Positions 1 through 12,900 of a stretch of DNA of 64,000 nt are shown here, one piece after another; the stretch's first letter is position 1; every line of letters begins with the position of its first letter. This stretch comes from Corydoras sp. C115 (Eukaryota; Chordata; Actinopteri; Siluriformes; Callichthyidae): positions 1,309,501-1,373,500 of the forward strand of contig JAFMOC010000024.1 of the NCBI GenBank assembly GCA_019802505.1. Reading direction: 5' to 3'. The notes beneath the pieces were generated by a model, which saw only the letters and a list, made by a program, of their open reading frames with translations, did no database searches and was not told the DNA's origin. The position numbers were made by a program, and so were the translations under genes.

Positions 1-113
1 ATTAACAGGACAAATAATGTTTTTGTTGAATGAGATACATATTCCTAAAAAAACTAATTGTGATTTTAGGCTAAACATTTTTGTATCTTTATGTTTAAAA
101 TAATATTCCATAC

Positions 114-984
114 TTGGAGGATGAACACGAAGAACACTAAACCGCTGCTGCAGCCGAGGAGAAGAAAGGTTCCAGGGTGAGAACTTGGACCTGATTCTTC
201 CAATATCTTTTGGTGGCTCCTCTCTCCTTCGCACACCCCGCCGGTTCTTCTTCATCCGAAGGTGTCCCCAAGCTCCACCCCCTGTATCTTCATCACCTCC
301 TCCACAGTCCTGCGGCCTGGATGACGAGGATGTGGATGACGAGGATGCTGGTGTCTCAGAGTCCGAGTCCTGGCTAAAGCTCAAATTCATTAGCTGTGAC
401 TTTTCCTCAGTGGTTAACTGTAGTTTCTTGAGTGACAGCTTGGTTTTAGACTCTCTGGAGTTACTCAGACCATTTTCTGTGTGTGTAGGTGGAGTTGTTC
501 GACCTTCCTCGTTATTAGCACTGCTTTCTGGTGAAACCATCACTTCGTTAAGGTCTGCCGATTCTTGGCTGTCTTCGGTCTGAGAAACTAAATGATCCAT
601 GTTGTGGATGGTCCTGGGTTTAGGAAGTGGAATGGAGGTGGGAGTTCGAGTGTGCCGAGGTGCAGGCACAGGCACATTGACTAACTTACCATTTTGAACA
701 ATCTTATCGCTTGACTCAACCTGGTTTTCAGTTAGTATGTCAAGCTTATGAGACTCGTTGGCATTACTAGACACCAGCTGGTCCTCATTGTCTATTAAGG
801 TGTTGGTTTCCATGGTTTCCTCACAATCAGGATCTATTGAGGTTTTATAAGAATCCTTTCGTCTCACAGAGGGGCGTGGAAGAGGAGAATTATTCGGCAT
901 GCTTTCCTTATGTTCGGTTTCACTTGCAGTATTTTTTTCTTTCTGATCGTTGCTCAGTTCTTTCTGTCTTAGCTGATTGATGTC
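114..984 (-). CDS. mical1: mical1 large linker exon before the bMERB domain
   Basis: About 290 open codons after the acceptor ATCCACCAG at 985. They encode a polar, Pro/Ser-rich linker with PLPRPSVRRK, PVPAPRHTRTPTSIPLPKP and EEKSQLMNLSFSQDSDSE, then a basic run (MKKNRRGVRRR). A short LxxLxxS..DSDSE element before a basic region is typical of the MICAL linker. The donor CCAA|GTATGG near 113 is inferred, so the left end could shift. The unrelated plus-strand frame at 185-583 is a shadow of this exon. Confidence 0.82.
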
Positions 985-3900
985 CTGGTGGATGACAAAA
1001 AGATCAACGTGATATTATAAAGTTTGTTATACTTGACTACTCATTCATGCTAAATACATGCAACGCGACTACCAACTGCTGTTGAGTTTTTTTTTTTTTT
1101 TTTTTTTTTTAATCTGTACACTAGATCATCAGAGAGAATAATGGATTGTAATAGTTACACATTGCAGCAGCAGTGGGACAATCGGCTCTAAAAGGAAAAA
1201 AGCCACCGGGGACATGAGGAACGTAAATGAAGTACCTGCTAAAAATTCTGCAAACGCTCTACATGCAGGTATTTAAAGCAATGTGGAAAAAAAAGAACCA
1301 GAAACATCTTGTGTTTCTGGTGCTTTTTTTTCCACGTTGCTTTAAATATGACAACAGACGTGAAAGCCGGCATGTTAATTTTAGTTCAGACAGTTCCAAC
1401 CAGCCATCCAGATAATGAACTTTCTTTGTTTAAAACTTGTCTCCAATCATTATTGTGTCCCATGTGACATTTTGGTGCTGGGTAAGAACGTGAGGACCCA
1501 ACATTGAGTAAAATTCTAGACTAGAGACCGAATTTGTCCAACACAGGAACATATTTTATTTAAAACACCCATTATAGCTCTCTCCCATCTCTAACCATAA
1601 ACAGAAACTACAGCAGGTGTGTCATAAGATAAGATAAACCTTTAATTGTCCCAAAATGGGGAAATTCACAATTTTTTTTTGTCATTCCTCTTCCCCAGAT
1701 TGTACCTGACTGCCAATGAAATATCTATATTTGGTAGAGAGAGAGATCTGGTAAAAATTTGGTTCAATGATAAAGGACGATCACACTACACATTTTTAGA
1801 ATTATTTTACAGAAATAGGTTTGTACAAAACTGAATATATCCTTCATTTGTTTCTTTAACTCTCTCTCACACACAGATGACACTTTGTTCCTGTAAAGTC
1901 TTATGATGTACATTAGGTTTTTCAAGGGAAATGACTGATTTCCCAAGTTACACTGAACACATTTTGACTTTTGCATTACTCAAAACACAAACAATCTAAA
2001 CCAACACTTATGCCAATAATGCCACACTGTCAGCTTTAGCACTATTTAACAAGAAATATTATTCCATGATCAGCTAGGGTAGATCGAGCGCAACATTAGT
2101 GACAAATCCCATAATATGAATAATGGATTACCATGACAAGCAGAAATGGATGGCAGCAATATCGCCTGGTGTAATTAGCCCTGATTTGTTCCATACCTCT
2201 GTGATTGCAGTATCATTTGCTTGCTCCACTGTCTGTTCCCGCTCCTCTGTAGTCAGGTGTAGGGTTATCTCAGCTGATACTAAAACTCTTTGGGCAGGGG
2301 GAGTTGAAGACCCGTCATCATTAGCACAGTCTGCTGGTGTTAACATCAGCTTGGTGGGTTCTGACAATTCTTGACCCCCTTTGATTGGAAAAACTGAAGG
2401 GCCTACTATATTGTTAGTGCAGTGTTTAGGACGTGCTTGTTCCACTGCCTGCTTCTTTTCCTCTGGATCTGAATGTTGCTCGCAAAAGAATCTCCCTGTG
2501 GAAAAGAGCAAGGAGTAAATCGCTGAAGCTGGCACAGCACAACACTCACAAGCCTGCAATCACACTTCACTACAGTACAGCCATGTGCTGACAAGAACAA
2601 GAATATGCATACATTTTTAATGTTCATCCTAAAACATTTATACAATGCTGTTCTATTTTTGGGATCGAACATAAGGGCTGCTCCTCTAAGACAGCGGTTT
2701 AGGGGTAAAAAGATGAAGATTTCCACGGTATATTTAGGAAAGCTTACTTTTAACTACAAAATGCTTCTTTGAACGCTTGTTTTTAGAAGAGGCTAGACAA
2801 TACTTTAAAGCTGAATCTATTCATTATGCAAGTTTACTAAAATATATATCAGTCTGTGTGTGTTCTTTACATAAATATGCACTGTTCAGTTTAATTACTA
2901 CAAAATTTGATATATTGCTGAGGTTTAAATAGTCTTTATAATCAAGACGTAGCTCAAAGGGCTTAATTATATTAAAAAAAAAAATTTGTCTGCAATCAGT
3001 ATTATGTAAAATTAAAGTCTTATATATTAATATTTTAATTTTGCTCAAACACACTTGTGAGTGTTCGGGGACAGAAGTCACCCCAGATGAACCAAAACAC
3101 ACATTAATAACGTTTTCTGTAGTCAGAGAAGTCAATGTTTTAACTTGGAAAGCATTAAAATTTATTGCACTCAACATTAAAAAGTTCATTCTGACTGCTA
3201 CCAAATAAAATGCAAAAACAAGCAATGGCATGAGCTTACAGTAGTGGCCACAGCATGAGTGATCTGCACGTGTGTAGAGGATTATATTTGTATTTTAAAA
3301 AACATATGATGCAGTCCAGATTCCATCCTCCATTAATAAAATTAATGATCATCTAAGCAAGACAAGGTTAAGCTTTATTTTGGCTTCATTTATTCATTCA
3401 TTCATTCATCATCTTCTGCTTAATGTTCTACTAGTGTCGCATAAGGGGTTTCCCCCACGGTCATTTAAAGGGAGAATGTTTTGGGGGCTGGGCAGTTACA
3501 CCCATGACAGGACGTCGATCTATCACTGGGATGTACAGACACACTAAAAATGAGCTATTTTCGAGGATTCAATTTAACTAATATTCAATTTACCAAATAT
3601 TGTTTTTGGACTGTGGGAGAAAATCGCGGAAATGCACGTGGACACCGAGAGAACATGGAATCTCCACTCAAATTGGGATTCAAACCTGGTTTTCTTTATG
3701 AGCTTTCCTGCAATGTCCCACCTGTGTCAGGGTGAAAGGTGTATCCTCCCTGGCGCAGTGTGGTACCACACTGATGGCACGCAAAGCAACTGCGGTGGAA
3801 AAACTTGCCCTCTGCACTGCCCCTTTCCACCACATAGAGCTGTTTATGACAGAAGTAACACAGCTCGCTGCTACCCACATCAGGGGCTGGCACTGCAGAC

Positions 3901-6900
3901 ATGAGCTAGGACACAAAACACAACAATCTTGTTAATGTCCAGTCACCTACTGTGAGAGTGTGCATGATTCACCCTAATAAGAGCAGAAAACATCAAACAC
4001 AAGCATACAAGTGGGAAAAAAAACAACAGAAATTGTTCCCAATCCATATTCATGAACCTAATTTTGGTCTTTGCTGCTCAGCGAGTCAGAAAAAATAGCC
4101 ATGCAGGAAAAAAAAAAAAAAAAAAAACACTTGCTTCACAGCCCCATTGCCCTGCAGGAATCATTTCACAGATGGGTAACAAATGTTTCACAACACACAT
4201 GAGCCTCTTATTAAAGAGACATCACTCACATCTTTCCTTTCCTCTTCCTCCTCCATAATTTGTTTCTTTTCTTCTTTCTCAGCCACCAGACGCTCCTAAG
4301 GGACGAGTCACATGACCTTGTTTATGGCTCATATTACATAACTTGAAAAGACATAAACAATCATTTTTTTTTGCAGTTACCATGTGTACCATGAGTTTAA
4401 AAAATAGTTAGAGAGGGCAGAAAAAGATATTCTGAACAAAATTAATGTCTTCACATAGGACACAAATCATTTTACATTAATATTTTGATTTACTATTACA
4501 AAAAATGTTTCAGCTATGGTATTACAGGTTTTGTTAGTAATTTTATAACACAATACATTTTTAAATGAAAGATTTATCCCAAACAATGCTATAAAAGAAA
4601 GCATTGAGGATCCGCATATACGTGAATATATCAATGATGTAGAGACTTTTATTAGTATCTATTTTATACAATAATATTATATTGGGTATAGATGGGTATA
4701 GATGAAATCACAAATTACAGATTTTTAATCTGTTTATTGTAGTGGCTATCGCACCCACATTAAGATTTCAACATGGATTCCTAGTGATTAGAGGTTGATG
4801 GGATAATCACTCCCTGCAATAAAAACTAACATCTGTAATCCACCTCTAAGCACTAGGAATCCAGGTTCGAAGTTCAATGTGGGTGGAGTTTCATGTACTC
4901 CCCATGTCCATGTGGGTTTCCTAAGGGTTCTCAGCTTCCCTTCCACAGTCCAAAGGATTCAAGGTGAATTGACTGCTGAACTGACAGAATTGTCCCAGCA
5001 TAGTTTGTGCGCCTCTGTGTGAATGAGTGTGTGTCCAGAAATGGATTGACGCCCTGTCTTGGGTGTATCTGCCCAGCGCCTGAAATGCTCTACTGAGATG
5101 AGATCTGTTGTTATTGCTTCTCAACTTCTCAAACATGACATGACCAATGTTTTTACTGAATGAATCTAAATAACTTACCTTTTTAACTGAAATTAATTAA
5201 TTAAAACATACTGCTACAAATGCTAAAGCAAAACTGGCAAGACTAATATTTAATCAGTCAAGTATGCTTTGCACTTTGTAAGATTAATGTTGATAACTAA
5301 ACATAGAATTACATTTAAATGCCAGACACTTTGTCAAGCGGACACTTTGGGTCCTTGAGTAAGCCTCTTGTTGCTGCCTGATTGCTGCAGATGCTTTTAT
5401 GCAAAGCAACTTATAAGTGTAGCAACTTGATGGTTAAGAGTATTAAAATGGCACACCTGAAGGCTGAGGGACTTGCTCAAGGGTTCGCACAACTTTGGTG
5501 GACTTAGGAATTAAACCCCCAAACTTTAGATTGATAGCTTAACAACCTAACCACTAAGCTATCGGACATGTTAATCACACCACCATGCTGCCCTATAAGT
5601 TATTCCATCTAATTTAATATCTACAAAATCGAGTATTAAGGTAAATATTACCTTTACATTTAGCGGAAGCTTTTAACCAAAGCAAATTAAAAGTGAGAGA
5701 ATGAAAAGTCAGGAGAAATGTTAAGGAGAAACCAGCTGAACTTCAGGTATATAAATTATGCTTATTAGATGATCTGGTTTCAATGTCAAGATATTAGGAT
5801 ATACACTTATGACGTAGGTCTTATTAAGGGCACAATGAGGTAAAATAAATAAATAAATAAAAAATTCCAACACAGTGGTGTCATACTCATACACGTGCAA
5901 CACACAACACTGCACCACCATATCCATATAGCTGAACTGCAGAGCATCCTTTGTACCATCATCATCCTTTGAGGGCTATTACATAAGAGTAAACTAGTCT
6001 AACAAATTATGTAGAAAAATTGGTTGATCAAAGTGCAGCTTCAAAGGGAAGCTGATAAAATGTATCAGATGTAGAATCAATAAGATACCTAGTAAAGTGG
6101 TCACGGTCTATATAAAATGTATGTACGTTTCAAATAAATGTAATTCTTTCTGTAAAGCAAAAAATACATATTACTTATTGCTTACAAAGTTTGTTGCGCT
6201 GATACTCACCTTACGCCTCTGGAGACTGTTGTGTTTGAGTTTGTTCAGGAAAAAGACAGCAGAACGTGTTCTGGAAAAGGAGAGGGTCTTTGAACTGGAC
6301 TGCTCTGTAAAACACAGGAGAACTAGAATGTCAAGGAACAAGTAGCCAAACAGTGATGGACAAAGCCATATCTTTAAAAGACAAAAATCATCATCACTTA
6401 AATGCAGGACCTGAAACTGAATTTTATTGGAAAAAAAAGCAGCCATATACTAAATTTGCACTGAAATGCTCATGGGTTCTATGGGCAAAAGACAACAATT
6501 GTTTTTATGTCATGTGTTTATGCCATTTAAATTAGTGATTGTGAATATAACTACACTGATGGGCATGGTGGTCTTAAAATGGCAGAGGCATCGATATAAG
6601 TTTTTGACGTATTGCTATCTTGACAATGTAAAACATGTGCATCACTAATTGACAACAAACTAGGCAGACATCAACAATAAGACGTAAATTGTCAACACAC
6701 GTGCATACAACCTCAAATGTTATGCACACATGGGACACGCAGTGCACAAACGCATAGCCCATACCGGTTGGTAGCTATACAAACTTTTACATTAACAATA
6801 AACAAAATACAATCAACACAACACTGTGCCATTGAAATAGCAATCCACCAAAGATAGACCACACCTGGCTCTTAAAGGGAACAGCAAGTGACACGTTGAT

Positions 6901-9900
6901 TGGTTTATCTCATGTTACGCCCAAAAAACATCCATAAATAAAAAGAGTTAGTACATGCCCTTTGGGCTTTTTCCATCCTCACGCTAGCAAAGACACACTG
7001 ACACACCCTAAATATATCTGTGCAGTGTGAGGTTGACTGCTTACCAAAGGTCACTAAAATTAGGCCCTTAATTAGCAATGATCTTTAGAAGCTATTGTTG
7101 CTGCCCATTAATGTGAGAAGTGTTAAAATACCATCCATTATCTTCAGCTTTAACCTATTCTAGGGTCGTGGGGGGGGTACCCCATGTCCATCCAGGGGAG
7201 AACGTTTCGGGCGCTGGCAGATACACCCAGTACAGGGCGCCAATCTATCGCTGGGCACTCTATACGGGGTAATTTGGAGAATTCAATTGACCTTGATCCG
7301 TGTTTTTGGACTGTGGGAGGAAACCGGAGAACTCGGAGGAAACCCACGTGGCCACGGGGAGAACATGGAAAATCCACTCAGATTAGGATTCGAACCGGGA
7401 ATCCCCAGCGCTGAGAGGCGAACATGCTAACCACTAAACCGTGTGTTAAAATACGATTTCTTTTTTTTTTGTGAAAAACAATCCTCTCAGAGTGGACATC
7501 CAAGTAAAGTCATTCCAAGGTCAGAGTGGGCAAAGTCCAAAAAAAAAAAAAATAAAAAATAATAATAAACAAAAGCCACACATAATAAGCCTAGCCTAGC
7601 CTTGTAAATCTACATCTCAACAAATAAGTGAATGTCTTTTGGACTGAAAATAAAGTTTGTGTTGTTTTTGATATACAAAATGCAGGAATGTGGAGGTATT
7701 TATACCTATTACAACCATCAAAATGAGGCTAAAAGGACTTTATTATAATCTGTCAACCGTGCACCCCTCAGCTTGATATAGGATGCTTCACTTTCTCTTT
7801 GCTCTTTGTCTTTGCCGTAACACACCCATAAATTCCGTCGTCTCAAGAGCAGTCACATGCTTTGTAACAATCAGCGCATTAATTGCCCTTTAAGAATATG
7901 GTGTGTACTGACTGGTTGTTTTATAAATGGTGAAGAGAACAAATATATAAATAAATGAATTAATGGGTAGTTCTGATCTGATATTTTGTGTTTGTCCAGC
8001 CATAACATGATTAGCAATTATGCACACCACTGACTGCGTCACATTCGTATCAATGTATAATATACAATACATTATTTTAAACCATGTATCATTAATGAAA
8101 ATAAAGAATAATATAAACAGTGATTGGATTCTTGATGAGCACTAAGCCTGTTGTGGCAGTTTTTTATAAATTTTGTTCTGTAATATGGCCACCAGATGGC
8201 ATTATTTGATTGTCAGAGAAACCAGCATCCTGTTACTCAGCAAACAATGTTCACTTTAAAATTTAATTTTGTTTTCAATACACACATTTATGATTTCAAA
8301 CCTTGATTATACATAAAAACAAAAATAAAAAAAAAACGTTATGAAAGCAATAAAACACTCGAGGGCATGCACTATTGTAAATAAATCAGGGGGAAAGAGG
8401 TGTCATTTGGGTCACTTTTACTTTAAAAGCTTTTCACAAGTCTATTACTGGACATATTTAAAAGGTTTCCTACAACACAGTACTCCAAAAAGACTGTCTT
8501 TAGTAGGTATATACAATAAAGCTAATTTCTTAAGGTTTCTCTCCATTTTCTTAAATATAATCAATGCTATAACAGCTTTTGTTTTAAATAAGCCGTAACA
8601 AAATAACATTAACATTAAATAATTATTTGGGGACAAACAACAAACATTAACCTACATAAAATTACACAAGACATTTAATAGTCTATCAACATACTATAAA
8701 CTATATAAGATTTACTTTTCATTTTAAAATACTTGTATAGTGACACCAGAAATCAAGTAAATACAAGAATGGTCACCTTTACCAAAAGGATTTGAGAGAA
8801 GGCACTCCTCCGCACTCGTATTCCTAAGTGACAGCACTACCTGCACAGCTGGTTGAGGTTGCAAATAATCACAGCATCAAGCCAACAGAAGCTGGTTTTA
8901 GCCCATTTCACAGCGTTTCAAAACTCCCTTTAATTCTCTTGTGTTATTTGAGATGCATTAGTGTTCCCTCCTCTGGAGTGGATGAGTATATATAAGCCTA
9001 TGACAGCTGTAGTAGGGATGGGAGACAGTCCCACCCTCTCTTTGATGAGGCTTTTCTCTCTCAAGCTATGCGTTCCCTAATGTGCGTGTACTGCTGCAGC
9101 TGCTACTGAGATCCAGACAGCACAGCACTGCCCATTCACAGCAAAGAATGCTGGGAAAATATTTCTTAAAGAGACAGTACAGAGACATTATGGCTAAACA
9201 CTGGCCCATAATATTTGCAGGCTTGCTTGATTCCATCTGTTATTTAGGATTTTCATACAAGACATCCATTAATAAGAATGACACCCAAAGTTACCAATCA
9301 AACTACTGATAAGATATTCTGGACCATACACTGCTATATTACACTGGCTACCAGTTAATTTACAAAATTTTATTGATAACATGAAATTCTACATAATCAG
9401 GCTCCACAGTATGCGAGTAAGCTGATTCAATTGTATAAGCCAACAAGTGAGTTCAGATCTCAAGGTGCTGGTTTACTTTTAGCTCCTAGAATAAATAAAA
9501 TTACTGCTGGTGGAAGAGCGTTCGCCCACAAGATTCCTCAACTTTGGAATAGCCTTCCAGTTACTGTTCACAACTCAGAATCACTATTTATTTTTAAAAG
9601 TAGAATAAAAACACATTTATTAAATTGTGTGTTTAATTAACTCCCTGTAGATAAAGGTGTCGATCTCAGGCTTGGCGGTGTTGGGTTGGTAATCTGGGAT
9701 TGGTGAGTGCTGGCGTTTCACCTCTTCACCCACCTCATCATTAATAGGGGGTTTGGCACTGAAATGATGCTGTTCCTGGGAGCCCTCTCAACTAAGTAGA
9801 GTCTGCAGTATCTGCCCCTTTTAGTTATGCTGCTCTAGTCAGTTATGCCGGAGTCACATGCTGTACTGTGTCAATCAATTACTTATTATTTAAATGCTTA

Positions 9901-12900
9901 TTTATATACTTATCAGCTCTAACTGATTTTTTGTCTGTTTCTTTTGAGGTGTTGCCGGTTTCCTGGAGGTATAGTCAGATCTTCATCCATGGCTCTGCCG
10001 AAGCACTGCGGCTATGACGATTACTGGATGGAACCTGGATATTAATTGCACTGGAGGTCCTGCAGGACGCCCTCAATGGACTAACATCCAGTGTTCCAGT
10101 TGTTAGAGTTTTTCCATTTGTTTAATACAGTCACCTAATTTCGACACAATCTGTACATGACTGTCCTACACTGTTGATATTGCCTGGCGGCTCAGGGAGG
10201 AGGAGTCCCCCACCGAGCCTTGGTCCGCCCAAGGTTTCTTCCTTAAAATAACAGAACAGGGAGTCTTTTCTTGCCACTGTCGCTGCAGCTTGCTCTTTGG
10301 GGTTTTAAAGGCTTTTAACTCTGTAAAGCTGCTTTGTGACAATGTACTATTGTAAAAAGCGCTATATAAATAAATTACTTGAACTTGAACTACAGAATAC
10401 ATATACAGTTTATTGATTATTAATGGTTTAATGGAATACATATATTTCACTATTAGATGGTCACATTATATGTTTGCTCTGTAAAATATACAGAATCTGT
10501 TAAGTTTGGACACAACACCTTCTTTCTGTATTGACTATTTGCTGTCAGTTCTGCAGTGACACTGATGTGATGAGGGTTTTTTTTTTTTTTTAGTGCAGTA
10601 CTGCTGTATTTTAATGCACCAACTGAATAATGCCTGCTCTGCAGTGGTACTATTGTGGTACCATTGGGGTCCTGATCATTAGAGAACAGACTAAAGGGGA
10701 CACACAGTATGTACTATAGTTCACAAACAAATGGATAAGGTCTGGATTTGTGGAACTACAAAGTCCATCTTTACAGTAAGTACAACTGAGAACATGGACA
10801 ATAAGGGGAGAAATAAACTTTTGACTGCTACTATAGTTAGTTATATAAATGTACTACAGCTTAAACCTCTTACATTATACTATATGGGGCAGTCGAAGGC
10901 TTGTGGTTAAAGAAGCAGCCTTGCAAATTAAAAATCTCTGGTTCAATTCCCAGGCCCACCAAGTACTATGACTGATGTGCTCTTGGGAAAGCCACCTAAC
11001 CCCAAAACAAAGCCTCAAATTAATCAGTATGCATATTTGTGTGTTTTACTGCATTGATGGGTTAAATGTGGAGGCACTTCTAATCTTGGACTATGAGTTT
11101 CCCCCACATAAGGTCTATTTATTGTTTTTTGCATATTAGACTAGACTCGATTCAGCTTTGTCATTGCGCAGAGTACAGGTACAGAGCCAATGAAATGTAG
11201 TTAGCATCTAACCAGAAGTGCAGTAGTAACAGAGACCAGTGCAGTGAATACTGATGGGTATACAATAAATATACATAAAATAAATGCCAGTAAATAAATG
11301 ACATAAGCACCAACTGCTCGGCTTCTGTGCCACGCAAATAGACAAACCAATGCCACATGTAAAAGCACCATCAAAAACAATGACTATAATTATTATAATT
11401 ATTCCACACTTCACAGAGTGTTGCACTAACAAGGCTAGGTGTGCTGTGTTGTAGATAACGCTACACTCTTAAGATGTATACAGTATTGTGACATTTTATT
11501 ACCATGTAGATAAACCCAGACCAACTAAATCCCAATTACATTACGGAACTTAACTGGCCAAGCTGTTGGTAATTGACGGTTGGCATGCTCTGTTCCCATA
11601 TATCACAGTGATGCTGGCCTATCATGGCCATCTGTCAGCTCAGATTTACAGAAGGGGGTTGGAGCAATTCCCTTCAAATAAACTGCCTCCTATTTACTTT
11701 AATGACCGCTGTTGTGTGATATAATTGAAATGCCTGATGTTTGGGGATTGGACATGCCTATATTATATACAATTAATATATAGTTAGCAGACATATTATG
11801 GTTCCACTGATAAATGGGTTAGACAATGATTTAGAGGTGCTGCTACAGATAGTGATTAATAATGAAATACTTAAAAAATGTCAATTAGCCTACAGTATGT
11901 GTATGTGCGTATGTGTGACTTCAAATTAAAAATTGTATGGCTTTACAAAGCACATTAAAAAAATAAAAACCATCAGATACTAAATTAGACCTTAAAATGA
12001 TTAGTCCTGTACCATATTTGATAAAAAGGCAAAAGCACATTAGCAGAACACTTCAGGTCAACAGTCAAGCTCGGTGGTGTGGGTGTGGTTGTGTGTGCAT
12101 GAGGGGAGGGGGGCTTGTGCTGAAGATGTAAGACTAAAGCAACTTGTGTTCGAAAGTCATCCAACCACTATAAAGTCTTGGGCAGGTTCTTCCGTGAGAG
12201 TTTGCATGATCAGGTCATATCTTTGTTAGTATATTCTGTATTGTGGGTGTTGTGGTTTCCTTCCACAGCCCAAATACAAAAGTGAGATGAACTAAAAATA
12301 CAAAAATTGCTTCTAAGTGTAAATGGTTCTTGTTTCTTCCCTGGAAAAGAATAACAATGCTAATTAGTGTTCATGTAGAATATAGTTTAAATGGTGTATT
12401 ACCTGCTGGTGTTGGAGTCTCACTAAAAGCATTGTGAACTTGGGTGAGATACAGCACCACAGACAGCTGGTCTATCTCCTTGCTAGAGGTCATGTCACTG
12501 GCTGCCATAATGGGGACTATTCCAAATTCTTTTTGAAGAATGTCAAATGCCAGCTGGTTATTAGAAACTGCATTATTTTCATCCAGCGAGGACATGTCTC
12601 TGCAAGAGTTAGAACAGACAGTTAACTAAAGCAACCACAGTCTTAATCACAGTTTAATCTCTTAAACACTTAAATTAAAGAGTATGCATATTTAGAAGGT
12701 ATGAATGAATATGGAAATCAGATGAAATACATGATTATAGTCCAAAAAAAACAGTTCTCAAAAAATAAAAATAATTTTAACAGTATTATCACCCACTTAA
12801 GATTTGGTCTTCAGAGGGGCAATTAAACATACATCTTCTTTAAAAGCTCTTATTTATAGAGAACGTATTGAAAATTGAAAAAGTATATAATTCTATACAT

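Larger units (their letters stand above)
6305..12402 (-). other. mical1 intron (~6.1 kb) between CH and linker exons
   Basis: It holds a V-SINE, a LINE 3' end, a MITE, a tRNA-headed SINE and the 6540 repeat. The phase match across it (G|AG) leaves no need for a missing exon, and none was seen. Confidence 0.7.

Noticed and set aside
185..583. 132-codon plus-strand open frame
   Set aside because: It is the complement of the mical1 linker exon at 114-984, whose frame fits the splice sites and phases. The plus frame has no family features.
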